A stretch of 64,000 bases of DNA from Methanocella conradii HZ254 (GTDB lineage Archaea > Halobacteriota > Methanocellia > Methanocellales > Methanocellaceae): positions 1,922,001-1,986,000 of the forward strand of contig NC_017034.1 in NCBI RefSeq assembly GCF_000251105.1, written 5' to 3'. The translations under genes and the position numbers were made by a program. The notes under the pieces were generated by a model. It searched no databases. It was not told the origin of the DNA and saw nothing but the letters and a program-made list of their open reading frames with translations. Below, one piece after another: positions 33,341 to 41,522 of the stretch; position 1 is the first letter of the stretch, and each line of letters starts with the position of its first letter.

Positions 33341-34663
33341 GTGGACGCACAATCTTCATTTTTAGGCAGCGCCAATACTGGCAGCACTATGAGCGACGTG
33401 CTGTTCACGCCCCGGAAAGAGCTTGAGGAGCTGCAGGGTAAGAGGCTGCGGGCTACCGTAAAGAGGGTTTACGAGAATAACGCATTTTACCGAAGAAAGT
33501 TCGACGAGGCTGGCGTCAGGCCAGATGACATCAGGGGTGTCGAGGACATTCGTAAGATCCCGTTTACGGAGAAGACCGACCTCAGGGATAATTACCCGTA
33601 CGGCCTCCTGTCAGTCCCTCGCAACGAGATAGTGAGGATGCACGCCTCGTCCGGCACGACGGGGAAGCCGACGGTGGTCTTTTACACGAAGAATGACATA
33701 AGGACGTGGGCTCAGATGTTCGCCCGCTGCCTGAGGATTGCAGGCGTCACGAGGGACGACGTGTTCCAAGTCACGCCTGGCTACGGGTTGTTTACTGGCG
33801 GCCTGGGATTCCACTATGGCGGTGAGGAGCTTGGCTGCATGGTCATCCCGATGGGGCCGGGCGACACTCGCAAGCAGATCGAGATGATGCAGGACTTCGG
33901 GACCACGGTCCTTGGAGGGACGGTGACTTACTCGCTAAGGATTGCCGAGGTGTGCGGGGAGCTTGGCATCGACCCTAAGAGCCTCGGGTTGAGGGTTGGC
34001 ATCTTCGGGGCAGAGCACTGGTCTGATGGCATGCGGGACAAGATCGAGGGCATATTCGGCTTCGAGGCCTTTGACATCTATGGCATGTCCGAGATGTTTG
34101 GCCCTGGCATCGGCCAGGATTGCCAGGAGCATGAGGGCATTCACATATGGGAGGACCATTTCATCCTTGAGGTGCTTGACAAGAACGGCGAGCCGTGCTC
34201 GGAGGGCGAGCGCGGCGAGATAGTCCTTACCCCCATTACAAAGGAAGGCATGCCCCTATTAAGGTATAAGACCAGGGATTTAAGCCGTTTGCTTGGCGAG
34301 TGTTCATGTGGCATGACCCACAGGCTTATAGACCGTGTGAACGGCCGCACGGACGACATGGTCATAGTGAGGGGCGTCAACGTCTTTCCAGGCCAGATAG
34401 AGTCGGCCTTAATGAAATACCCGCAGGTCGGCCCCGAGTGGTATGCCTTTGCGTACCGTAACGAGTTTGGCTCCATGGATCACCTTCAGATCAAGGTCGA
34501 GGCAAACGGGACCACCAAGGAGCTTCTTAAGATTCGTGACGAGTTGCTGAGGGAATTAACGTCCACGCTTATGGGCCTTAAGCCCGAGCTCGTTTTCGTG
34601 CCCGTGGGGACGCTGCCCCGCCAGGAGAAAAAGACCAGGAGGCTTATCGACCAGAGGAAATAG
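33341..34663 (+). CDS. paaK: Phenylacetate-CoA ligase
   Basis: Adenylates aryl acids and forms their CoA thioesters. The 440-residue protein has the ATP loop HASSGTTGKPTVVFYT, the GYGLFTGGLGFHYGGEELG region, DIYGMSEMFGPG, YKTRDLSRLL and a C-terminal RVNGRTDDMVIVRGVNVFP. GTG 33341 is selected because GGAGG at 33330-33334 precedes it by 6 nt; the earlier ATG at 33311 lacks such a site. Together with IorAB it can link arylacetates and aryl-pyruvates. Confidence 0.92.
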   Translation: MDAQSSFLGSANTGSTMSDVLFTPRKELEELQGKRLRATVKRVYENNAFYRRKFDEAGVRPDDIRGVEDIRKIPFTEKTDLRDNYPYGLLSVPRNEIVRMHASSGTTGKPTVVFYTKNDIRTWAQMFARCLRIAGVTRDDVFQVTPGYGLFTGGLGFHYGGEELGCMVIPMGPGDTRKQIEMMQDFGTTVLGGTVTYSLRIAEVCGELGIDPKSLGLRVGIFGAEHWSDGMRDKIEGIFGFEAFDIYGMSEMFGPGIGQDCQEHEGIHIWEDHFILEVLDKNGEPCSEGERGEIVLTPITKEGMPLLRYKTRDLSRLLGECSCGMTHRLIDRVNGRTDDMVIVRGVNVFPGQIESALMKYPQVGPEWYAFAYRNEFGSMDHLQIKVEANGTTKELLKIRDELLRELTSTLMGLKPELVFVPVGTLPRQEKKTRRLIDQRK

Positions 34664-35056
34664 CCGATACCGCCTACGCCTCAGATATGCTGCATGCGCT
34701 GGCAACCTGCTGCGTCCTCTGAAAGACTGCTCAAATATGGATGGTTTTGTAGCGTGTCTTCTACTTCTAAGGCTGAAGGGGGGCGTAGCAAAGCGAAGCC
34801 CCATTAGCCTCTAGAAAAAGAAAAACCATCTACCCGATCATTGCTTATTCTTAAAAACACGCTTTACATACTTTACGCCTGCGCCAAACGGTTCATCAAC
34901 GGGTTGAATAAATGTTTGGCGGTGCGCTTACATGGCTTCTCTTATTCTTTTTTCCTTATGCGGTTCACATCTGGCATGTAGGTCTATGTGGTGGCATGTG
35001 GCATGGGAACACGAAAACACAATTGGAAAAAATTTTCTTTTTTGTAAGTTTAATCG
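34664..35056. other. 393-bp intergenic region with structured element B
   Basis: A gap between the convergent ends of paaK and the polymerase-like gene. It holds copy B of the structured element (34740-34841). The remainder is AT-rich with a GGCATGT repeated several times near 34975-35010. An 85-codon frame crossing it has no family features and I do not call it a gene. Confidence 0.6.
34740..34841. repeat. Structured intergenic element, copy B
   Basis: GATGGTTTT (34740-34748) pairs with AAAACCATC (34822-34830), TTCTA (34765-34769) with TAGAA (34812-34816), GGCT (34771-34774) with AGCC (34806-34809), and GGGGC with GCCCC (34798-34802). Shared with copy A, in the same order, are AAAGCGAAGCCCC, AGCCTCTA, CCATCTAC and a final CGAYCAT. 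The stems differ in sequence but keep pairing, as expected for a conserved fold. Confidence 0.6.
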
Positions 35057-35986
35057 TTAATGCCGTGAGGGAAGCCTTTTTGCGAGCTCTGGCAGATGGT
35101 CCAATACCTTTCTGGGCGTATAGGACTCGAGCTCATCGACGATGCTTTCATCCAGCATGTCCAGGGTGAGAGGCACTGACACGCCGTTAACCGTTTTCGC
35201 GTCCTTCATGTGAAGCGATCCAAGGGGGACCCTGCAAAGCTTGCCGGAAGGCGTCTGGGACGGATCGATGCTTATCGCCCCGCTTGCCTTTACATGTCCG
35301 CCCACGACTGGGACCCTTGCCCTTTTCTTGACGCGCTCGACCCACTTGCTAGCCGGGGTATCCAGCGCTTTAACTGCCGATACGCTAAGGCACCTATCAA
35401 AAAAGCTAGCAGGCTGCGGGCGCTTCAGCTCGAACAACACATGAAAAGAAAAGCCAGTCCACGAAATATACGGCTCTCCTTTAATGTACTCGTTAATCCC
35501 CTCATCATTTTGAACCTCGTCAATAAACAGCTTAGTAACGTGGAGAGAGTCCCTGGCGCTTATCCCTTTTCCCCTATCGATGTCAAAAAAGGCCCTATCA
35601 ATATCCTTGCCTTCGCCCTCTCTATTGGTGGCATAAAAGAAATCCGCGAGCTTCCGGGGCACGAAGTAGCCCCATATAGTGGCCTGTTTTTCAGTGATGA
35701 GCGGCCTCGCCTCCTTGAGCTCCTTGACCCTCTGGCGCATCTCTACTAGTTCCGGCGTGATGCCCTCGGCCATATCTTCAATATACAATGGCTTATCCTT
35801 CGAGCCCCTCTTGAGCAGCATGCGACTGCCAGCGCCGGGTAGCCATATCTTAGAGGCTATCTCCCTATCTCGCAAATAGCCTACCAGATAGGGAGCTATC
35901 GTGCCATAGTATAAAAGAACGTCTATCTCCCCAAAGGGTTTAATCGGGTTCTCAGCTCCACGGGTCATCTCGAGAAGCGATTCCAT
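35057..35986 (-). CDS. LigD-type primase-polymerase (PolDom) protein
   Basis: A stand-alone archaeo-eukaryotic primase-type polymerase related to the LigD polymerase domain, which fills gaps with ribonucleotides in non-homologous end joining. The 309-residue protein shows LLYYGTIAPYLVGYLRDRE near the start, the catalytic metal pair Asp135 and Asp137 in FFDIDRG, and SWTGFSFHV (175-183) matching the SG-x-GlH nucleotide-binding motif, then a conserved VPL near the C-terminus. No Ku or ligase is adjacent; a phosphoesterase gene lies 5.5 kb away. A small primase subunit is less likely because zinc motifs are absent. Confidence 0.7.
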   Translation of the reverse strand: MESLLEMTRGAENPIKPFGEIDVLLYYGTIAPYLVGYLRDREIASKIWLPGAGSRMLLKRGSKDKPLYIEDMAEGITPELVEMRQRVKELKEARPLITEKQATIWGYFVPRKLADFFYATNREGEGKDIDRAFFDIDRGKGISARDSLHVTKLFIDEVQNDEGINEYIKGEPYISWTGFSFHVLFELKRPQPASFFDRCLSVSAVKALDTPASKWVERVKKRARVPVVGGHVKASGAISIDPSQTPSGKLCRVPLGSLHMKDAKTVNGVSVPLTLDMLDESIVDELESYTPRKVLDHLPELAKRLPSRH

Positions 35987-36056
35987 GATACAATATAATG
36001 GGGTAACAATTATAAAACAGATTTGCCGCTATATGCAAGCAATCGACTCAGCTAGC

Positions 36057-36575
36057 TCAGGAAAAATAGGATATCGTACCGTATTTAGTACCGTATTGCT
36101 TGTTATAGATATACACGTTTCCGTTATAGGTTTCTATGACTTTTTTGACGTCTTCCCTACAGGTCGCCTCATTTTGGAGAACCCTCTCATGCTCGGCGCT
36201 ATCCGGCGGAAGGAGGCTCATGTAGGCACGGCCGGCCTCGATGGCGTTATTCTCACGGGCAACGAACTCTTCCGTCAGCGCCCTGATGGTCCCCAGCCAT
36301 GACCTGAACTCGAGCTCTGACATCGAAGTGCTGGACTTGGCCGCATAGTACATATCTATACGCTGGGTCTGCTCCTTTACAAGCTCAAGCTTATAGTTAT
36401 AGTCATCTTGCGCCTCATGGAGCCTTGCCTGGGCATCGGCCGCCCTTTGCATGTCATGAGTAAAGCCTGATGCAAGCCCGTATGCGAAAAAGAGCATGAA
36501 GAATAGCATGATAGAGGCGATTATCATCGTCGTCGTTAGCCCCATCAGCTTAAGCAGGCCATCGATGAATGGCAT
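36057..36575 (-). CDS. Single-helix membrane protein with coiled coil
   Basis: A protein of about 172 residues with one hydrophobic helix near residues 13-37, then a long charged helical stretch (HDMQRAADAQARLHEAQDDY, LELVKEQTQRIDMYYAAKS) likely to form a coiled coil. It has no known family. The start at 36575 is preferred because TTTATTTTATATGG at about 36590-36603 would be its TATA box; a longer frame to 36590 would overlap that box. Confidence 0.6.
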   Translation of the reverse strand: MPFIDGLLKLMGLTTTMIIASIMLFFMLFFAYGLASGFTHDMQRAADAQARLHEAQDDYNYKLELVKEQTQRIDMYYAAKSSTSMSELEFRSWLGTIRALTEEFVARENNAIEAGRAYMSLLPPDSAEHERVLQNEATCREDVKKVIETYNGNVYIYNKQYGTKYGTISYFS

Positions 36576-36617
36576 ATGGGTCAATCCCATATAAAATAAA
36601 CGTTAAATAATGAAGCT

Positions 36618-37037
36618 TCACGCATCTTCGATGAGCGTTGTAAATACGTCGTGATGCTCTTCTTCCTGCTCCAGGATTCCCCTGAAGAGGTGGGCGGTCG
36701 TTACGTCCCCTTTTTTTTCCGCTACCTCGATTATCTCCTTATACAGGTTTATGGCAGTCTCTTCTGCTTTGATGTCCTCTTTGAGCATGTCCTTCAGGTT
36801 TTCGCCTACCGTAATAGGGGCCGGCTCCGTCGTCGGCTTACCCCCTAGATAAAAGAGCCTTTCGGCGATCTTCTCGGCATGCTTCATCTCGACGATGCCA
36901 ATGCTCTTGAATTCGTCATGAACCGCATAGCCTTTCACGCCGGACCACTGGACGTGCTGCCACATGTATTGGATGGACACCTGCAGTTCCCGCGCAACAG
37001 CCTTATTAAGTAAATCCAATAGCTCCTTTGATGACAT
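36618..37037 (-). CDS. Bacterioferritin-like protein
   Basis: A 139-residue four-helix di-iron protein. Ferroxidase ligands are all present at bacterioferritin-like positions: Glu17, Glu50, His53, Glu92/93, Glu126 and His129. It should oxidise and store iron or protect from peroxide. The heme-ligand methionine of true Bfr (near residue 52) appears as Met51, next to the metal site, so heme binding is uncertain. The gene is monocistronic and divergent from a small secreted protein gene. Confidence 0.85.
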   Translation of the reverse strand: MSSKELLDLLNKAVARELQVSIQYMWQHVQWSGVKGYAVHDEFKSIGIVEMKHAEKIAERLFYLGGKPTTEPAPITVGENLKDMLKEDIKAEETAINLYKEIIEVAEKKGDVTTAHLFRGILEQEEEHHDVFTTLIEDA

Positions 37038-37212
37038 CGATCCTTCGCCTCTCTATACAATGCCAATATCTATCAGTCGATTCCCGAGTTTATAATATTA
37101 ATCTACGAATAAATTAAATAAAATCATCCTTTAAGGAGGTTAAATCGTTATAAAAATCAATAATATATTAGATTAAAGCTATGATATACTATGGCTGGAG
37201 GAGGGTAGTATT

Positions 37213-37569
37213 ATGTTTAAAAAGCTGATGATGATTACCCTTGTCATATTAGCCTTTAGCATCATGGCACAATCGGCTCATTGTTCTTTGACGCCAATGT
37301 CATGGGGGTTCCCTACGCTTTTACATAATAGCTCGCTTACCAGCTTTGAGTCGCAGTTCGGCTTCTCGAACGATTTCGAGTTCACCGATATATCATTCCC
37401 TGCGAGAATTGACATGGCATGGGCTTCATTTCCCACTATTACCCAGACGTCGCAGCAGGTCAGCGTATTCGGCAACGTAAAGTACTTTAACCAGCAGGAG
37501 AGCATGCAGTTCTCGTATCCCTGGTTCAGCGTGGGATTCTCCCCGGTGCCATCTATGGGCTTCTTGTAA
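37213..37569 (+). CDS. Small secreted protein
   Basis: A 118-residue protein with a signal peptide (about 1-24) and an aromatic, Ser/Phe-rich mature region without known motifs. GGAGGAGGG upstream at about 37197-37206 is a strong ribosome binding site. It is the first of two adjacent short secreted proteins (the next at 37697). Confidence 0.6.
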   Translation: MFKKLMMITLVILAFSIMAQSAHCSLTPMSWGFPTLLHNSSLTSFESQFGFSNDFEFTDISFPARIDMAWASFPTITQTSQQVSVFGNVKYFNQQESMQFSYPWFSVGFSPVPSMGFL

Positions 37570-37696
37570 CGCCAAGGCGTAGCCTGTATGCATGGGGAGG
37601 TTGCGCATTTTAGCGGTTCAAAAAGGTGAGTTCCCGCTTTTTAGCCAGACAATGTTTTTAACCCTTAAATCCAGACGCTAAAGGGGAGGTGGAGTT

Positions 37697-38041
37697 ATGA
37701 AGACGGCAAAAGCGTTTTTTGCGATAGCAGTAGGCCTGCTGGCAGTTTCGCTGGCCTCGGCGCCTGCCTTTGCATGGTGGCCTGGGATGGGCGCTGGCTT
37801 TGGCGGGTTTGGGTCTCCAGGCTTTGGCGGGTTTTGGGCCTCTGGCCTTGGGGGATGGGGATTCCCCGGCTTTGGGCAGGGACAGTTCGGATATCCGGGG
37901 GCGTATGGCTACGGGTTCCCTGGCGCAGGATATGGCTATCCAGGGCTAGGCTTGCCCGGCTACGGCGGCATTAACCTGGGGCTGGGCAAAGGGGTCGGCT
38001 ATGGCAGCCAAATCAATGTGCCTTTAGCAAAGGGGATGTAA
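37697..38041 (+). CDS. Small secreted Gly/Tyr/Phe-rich protein
   Basis: A 114-residue protein with a signal peptide ending near AFA (residue 26). The mature region is a low-complexity repeat of G-F-G, G-Y-G and P-G-x-G units (for example GFGGFGSPGFGGFW), similar in composition to glycine-rich structural proteins. GGGGAGGTGGAG just upstream is a strong ribosome binding site. Such sequences can be disordered, adhesive or fibrous; the role is unknown. Confidence 0.65.
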   Translation: MKTAKAFFAIAVGLLAVSLASAPAFAWWPGMGAGFGGFGSPGFGGFWASGLGGWGFPGFGQGQFGYPGAYGYGFPGAGYGYPGLGLPGYGGINLGLGKGVGYGSQINVPLAKGM

Positions 38042-38050
38042 AAACAGCCC

Positions 38051-38060
38051 TATTTTTTAT
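38051..38060 (+). terminator. T-run after the glycine-rich secreted protein gene
   Basis: TATTTTTTAT 10 bp after the stop, between convergent genes. Confidence 0.4.
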
Positions 38061-38067
38061 TTAACGT

Positions 38068-38901
38068 TCAAAATTTACCAGAAGCCCTGTGCTCTTCCAC
38101 CCTATCAAGCCATTCATTCGCAAGGCAATTGAAAACGCCCTCCTGCTCTACTTCAAGCCCATGCCCCGCCCTGTCGAGTATGGCGAACGTGCTCCTGGAA
38201 TAAACGTCGATGAGCCTCAGTGCATCCCTGTAACCTACCGATGCGTCCTGCCTGCCGGCCAATATCAGCGACGGCCTGTCAAAGGGCCTTTCTAGCTTAT
38301 CGACATCGTATGAGCACTCATAGCCGTGCTTTTTCAGCTTCTCTAAAAATTTTTTGTTTTCAAGGCGTCGACCAGGAAGTACGTCTTTCTGGAACCGCTC
38401 CCAGCGCCTTTCATCCTGCAATATTAGCATGCGCTCGAAAAACTTTCTCTCCTCAGGGCTTATGCTTGCCAGCAGCCCCTCATCCCTGACGAACACGGTC
38501 CTGGGCGGAAGCTGCCGCCTTGACCGCTCGCCCACGATCACGGGGCATATCAAAAGGACGCCATCAATCCGGTCGGGCATCCTTTGCACCATCCCGCGCG
38601 CAAGGTAGCCTCCATACGACTCGCCCGCCAGCAGAAAATTTCCGTGCACGGCATTCTCGACGAATTTTAAGATGATGCCAAGCACCTGGTCGGTGTTCTC
38701 CAGCCATTCGGGAGCCTCCGACCTCCCCATCCCCGGCAGGTCAACATAGATACGCTTATACCCGGCCCTACCATTAAATATAGGCTCCATGCAGCCTTCC
38801 ATGACGTTATGGTCGATGCCATAGCCGTGGAGCATTAAGACGGGGGTACCTTCTCCATATATTTCATAATATAAATTCACGCCGCCGACATCGCAAAACA
38901 T
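38068..38901 (-). CDS. Alpha/beta hydrolase
   Basis: A 277-residue alpha/beta-hydrolase-fold enzyme. The oxyanion segment LHGYGIDHN, the nucleophile elbow GESYGG (Ser), the acid in GRQDASVGY and the catalytic histidine in RAGHGLEVE are intact. It belongs to the esterase/haloperoxidase-like group and the substrate cannot be inferred. It stands alone and is convergent with the glycine-rich protein gene. Confidence 0.85.
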   Translation of the reverse strand: MFCDVGGVNLYYEIYGEGTPVLMLHGYGIDHNVMEGCMEPIFNGRAGYKRIYVDLPGMGRSEAPEWLENTDQVLGIILKFVENAVHGNFLLAGESYGGYLARGMVQRMPDRIDGVLLICPVIVGERSRRQLPPRTVFVRDEGLLASISPEERKFFERMLILQDERRWERFQKDVLPGRRLENKKFLEKLKKHGYECSYDVDKLERPFDRPSLILAGRQDASVGYRDALRLIDVYSRSTFAILDRAGHGLEVEQEGVFNCLANEWLDRVEEHRASGKF

Positions 38902-39021
38902 GAGTATAAAATTGGCCTACTCGTATTAGCTTTTTTCCATGAAAAGTGCTCGCAAAGCCGTTATAACCATTTGTTATTTTAATCAATGCACATTGTAAAA
39001 TAATGTCTATAGTGGTAGCAG

Positions 39022-39438
39022 ATGTCTGAACTTTTAGCGAAGGTTGATATGGTCGCACAATCCATAGAGCTGTATGAGGATGAGCTCAGGATACAGCTAT
39101 TGATGGCCAGGAAGCATGTCATACCGCTTAAGGATATAGTGGACCTGGAGTTCCGCAGGGCATGGTTTTTCCTCGCCGGGAAGCTGGTCGTCGTATACAG
39201 GGAGAATGACACGCTAAAAAAGGTGTACTTGCCCTTCAACTTTCTCGTGGGCCGGTGTGTTGAGTCGCTGGTGGCCATTATGATAGAGAGGCTCGCGTAC
39301 GTTTATGGCAACAAGGAGGCCATCGAGTTCTTGCAGATGGCAGACGATGCGGGCGGCATGGTGCAGTGCCCGTACTGCTCTTCGATGATTTCGCCTGAAA
39401 TGCTCATCTGCCCTGGATGTGGCACCCCAAAGCGATAG
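39022..39438 (+). CDS. PH-like domain protein with C-terminal zinc ribbon (paralogue 1)
   Basis: A 138-residue protein. Residues 1-80 form a beta-rich segment beginning MSELLAKVDMVAQSIELYED and resembling bacterial PH-like domains (HVIPLKDIVDLEFRRAWFF, LAGKLVVVYRE). The C-terminus is a zinc ribbon, CPYC...CPGC. The next gene encodes a clear paralogue with the same layout. Function unknown. Confidence 0.7.
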   Translation: MSELLAKVDMVAQSIELYEDELRIQLLMARKHVIPLKDIVDLEFRRAWFFLAGKLVVVYRENDTLKKVYLPFNFLVGRCVESLVAIMIERLAYVYGNKEAIEFLQMADDAGGMVQCPYCSSMISPEMLICPGCGTPKR

Positions 39439-39559
39439 CTACTATAAGATATTTAATGATACACTATTTCTTTCTTAATACTTAGAACATCGATTCCGTG
39501 GCGATGGTAAAATTAAACTATGATGTAATCGTAAACTATGCTTAGCGTGGTCATGAAAA

Positions 39560-39964
39560 ATGTCCGAATTGCTGGCAAAAGTCGAGATGATGGCACAATA
39601 CGTCGAGCTCTACGAAGATGAGGTGCGCGTCCAGATGCCGTTGGCCCCGATGCGGGTCATCAAGCTCAGGGACATCTTCGGCATCGATTTTAAGAAGGCT
39701 AACTTTTTCATAGCTGGCAAGATGACCATAAAGTATAGGGAGAAGGGCGTCCCCCAGAGCGCCTATTATCCTTTTAACTTTACGTTTAACGATGAAATGG
39801 AAAATCTCGTCCGGCTCATGAATGAGATGATAGCCAAAATGTCTGAAGATGGAATGGAGGGGGCCATCGTCAAAGAGGTCATCAAGGTAAGGTGTAGGTA
39901 TTGTGGAGGCCTCATGGATGAAAAGGCGGAATTTTGCCCTGTCTGCGGACGGCCACAACGTTAA
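39560..39964 (+). CDS. PH-like domain protein with C-terminal zinc ribbon (paralogue 2)
   Basis: A 134-residue paralogue of the preceding product (shared starts MSELLAKV and ELYEDE, shared Y-x-PFNF) with its own zinc ribbon CRYC...CPVC. A ferritin-like gene follows 12 bp later, so this copy is in an operon with a di-iron protein. The pair probably arose by tandem duplication and has diverged in the middle region. Confidence 0.7.
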   Translation: MSELLAKVEMMAQYVELYEDEVRVQMPLAPMRVIKLRDIFGIDFKKANFFIAGKMTIKYREKGVPQSAYYPFNFTFNDEMENLVRLMNEMIAKMSEDGMEGAIVKEVIKVRCRYCGGLMDEKAEFCPVCGRPQR

Positions 39965-39976
39965 AGAGGGTATGAT

Positions 39977-40381
39977 ATGGATGATGAAGAAATCGTGCGC
40001 CTGCTGAATGAGGCGTTCATCCACGAGGTCGAGAACACCATGGTGTACGTGCGTAACTCGTTTATCATGAAGGAATGCGATGTAAGCCGTATCACTGAGG
40101 GCATAGCAGTAGATGAGATGCGTCACATGTGGTGGCTGGCCGAGCTTATAACTAAGAGGGGCGGTAAGCCTTCGATGGAGCACCGCGTTCTTGACTTTGG
40201 TGGGGACGGCCTTAAAGGCCAGCTTGAGCGCCAGATAGCCCTTGAGACCGAGGCTATCGAGATGTATAAGCGAATGATAGAGCTCGTCAACGATCCGGAG
40301 GTCGTTGGAGTTGCCAGGCATATCCTCGATGAGGAGCGGAGGCACAGGAAGGAGTTCAAGGAAAGGCTGAGTGGGGCTTGA
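39977..40381 (+). CDS. Ferritin-like di-iron protein
   Basis: A 134-residue four-helix protein of the ferritin-like/rubrerythrin group. Likely ligands are Glu17, Glu47-x-x-His50, Glu90/92 and Glu120-x-x-His123. It lacks a rubredoxin domain. It is co-transcribed with the zinc-ribbon protein upstream. An oxidoreductase or iron-handling role is likely from the fold; the specific reaction is unknown. Confidence 0.78.
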   Translation: MDDEEIVRLLNEAFIHEVENTMVYVRNSFIMKECDVSRITEGIAVDEMRHMWWLAELITKRGGKPSMEHRVLDFGGDGLKGQLERQIALETEAIEMYKRMIELVNDPEVVGVARHILDEERRHRKEFKERLSGA

Positions 40382-40386
40382 TGCGC

Positions 40387-40998
40387 CTACGCTATAAATG
40401 GCAGGGGATTCGGTGGCGGGGCGACGTTACCAAAGCCGGGCTTAAGAGTAGTCGAGTATAGCTCGAGGGAGCCGCCGTTCCACATTGCAGTTATGGTAAC
40501 GTTTGCTTCCACCATCGCCGGGTAATCCGGCGCTTTAATGATGATGTTCCTCACGTCGCCGGGACTCATCTTTCCGATGGACTCATTCTTTTGTTGCAAA
40601 ACCATGGTCGTGCTCGTGCTAGCAGGGCCACTTGTCGTTACCGGGTGCGCTACCGTGTAGACAATTATAAGGTCTTCAAGAGTAGCGTTGCCAGTGTTCT
40701 TGACCCGGAACTTCGCAGTGTCGTGCTTTAGCGCAAAATAGGGGCTGCCACTGTCCACCATCCCTGTGATGTTTACGTCGTATATGGATATCGGAGGCGG
40801 CGGAGGCGGCACAGGCGTCGGCGTGGGCGTCCACGTCGGCGTGGGCTCCGGCACGTCCGTGGGGGTTGGCGTTGGCGGCCCTATCGTAGCGACTATCAGG
40901 GGCTTATCAGAGTTCTCAGTCGAAGTCGGGAGGGCACAGCCCGCTACTGCAATCGCCAATATCATAATAATAGCGCCGGGCAACTTTACCCCGCTCAT
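40387..40998 (-). CDS. Predicted lipoprotein with Pro/Thr linker
   Basis: A 203-residue surface protein with a lipobox AVAGC (Cys21), a long linker of PTPTP/TWTPTP repeats (residues about 42-71) and a beta-sandwich domain of the CARDB type (AKFRVKNTGNATLEDLIIVYT). The linker would hold the domain away from the membrane. The partner is unknown. Convergent with the ferritin-like gene, 5 bp apart. Confidence 0.75.
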   Translation of the reverse strand: MSGVKLPGAIIMILAIAVAGCALPTSTENSDKPLIVATIGPPTPTPTDVPEPTPTWTPTPTPVPPPPPPISIYDVNITGMVDSGSPYFALKHDTAKFRVKNTGNATLEDLIIVYTVAHPVTTSGPASTSTTMVLQQKNESIGKMSPGDVRNIIIKAPDYPAMVEANVTITAMWNGGSLELYSTTLKPGFGNVAPPPNPLPFIA

Positions 40999-41066
40999 CT
41001 CCTGTACCCGGGTTAAAGGTTGCCTTATGGCCTATAAATAGGTTATATCACAATCTGCTAACTCCA

Positions 41067-41414
41067 TTATTCAGTTATCGGGACGGTCATCTCTTCGTAG
41101 ATGGGGACCATGTCGTCATCGTCTACCTTAATCCTGCCCATGGAGCCGCAGAGCGGGCAATTGGTGTATCCGCTGCTATGCTTATCAGGAAAAGGCATCA
41201 TGTCGGTGATGTACTCAAAATCTTCCGGCCTTGCCCGGTGCATGCCCGTCGCCGCGGATGGCTCGCCCGTGAAGAACATCCTGACCATGTAGTTAGGATT
41301 GACTATCCTTTCGCCGGCCAGGTGCTCTCGCCCGGGCGTGCTGCCAGTCGCCTTCAGGCAAACGTGCTCGACGTAGAATATCCTGCTTGACCCGCCCTCT
41401 CTGAAAGCCGTCAT
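41067..41414 (-). CDS. Hypothetical protein with CPLCG motif
   Basis: A 115-residue protein of unknown function with a single C-terminal CPLCG (perhaps half of a zinc site) and a conserved-looking FFTGEPS segment. ATG 41414 is preceded by AGGAGG 9-14 nt upstream, and a TTGTATAAAG box lies around 41436-41445. The longer frame to 41444 would overlap both. Confidence 0.55.
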   Translation of the reverse strand: MTAFREGGSSRIFYVEHVCLKATGSTPGREHLAGERIVNPNYMVRMFFTGEPSAATGMHRARPEDFEYITDMMPFPDKHSSGYTNCPLCGSMGRIKVDDDDMVPIYEEMTVPITE

Positions 41415-41522
41415 TAGCGTAATCCTCCTACACTCTTTATACAAAACGAGAACTTGAGCGTTTTTCGAATGAATGGCGGAAAGCCCTGGATATGCGCTTA
41501 TATGGCCGCTGAAAGCATCCGC

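Noticed and set aside
34912..35169. 85-codon plus-strand frame in the intergenic gap after paaK
   Set aside because: It runs into the 3' end of the opposite polymerase-like gene, has no ribosome binding site and an implausible composition.
37774..37974. Alternative frame within the glycine-rich secreted protein gene
   Set aside because: It is a by-product of the repetitive GC-rich codons; only the frame starting at 37697 has a signal peptide and ribosome binding site.
39551..40345. 264-codon minus-strand frame opposite the PH-like and ferritin-like genes
   Set aside because: It is antisense to two genes with clear domain motifs, and its own translation shows no family features.
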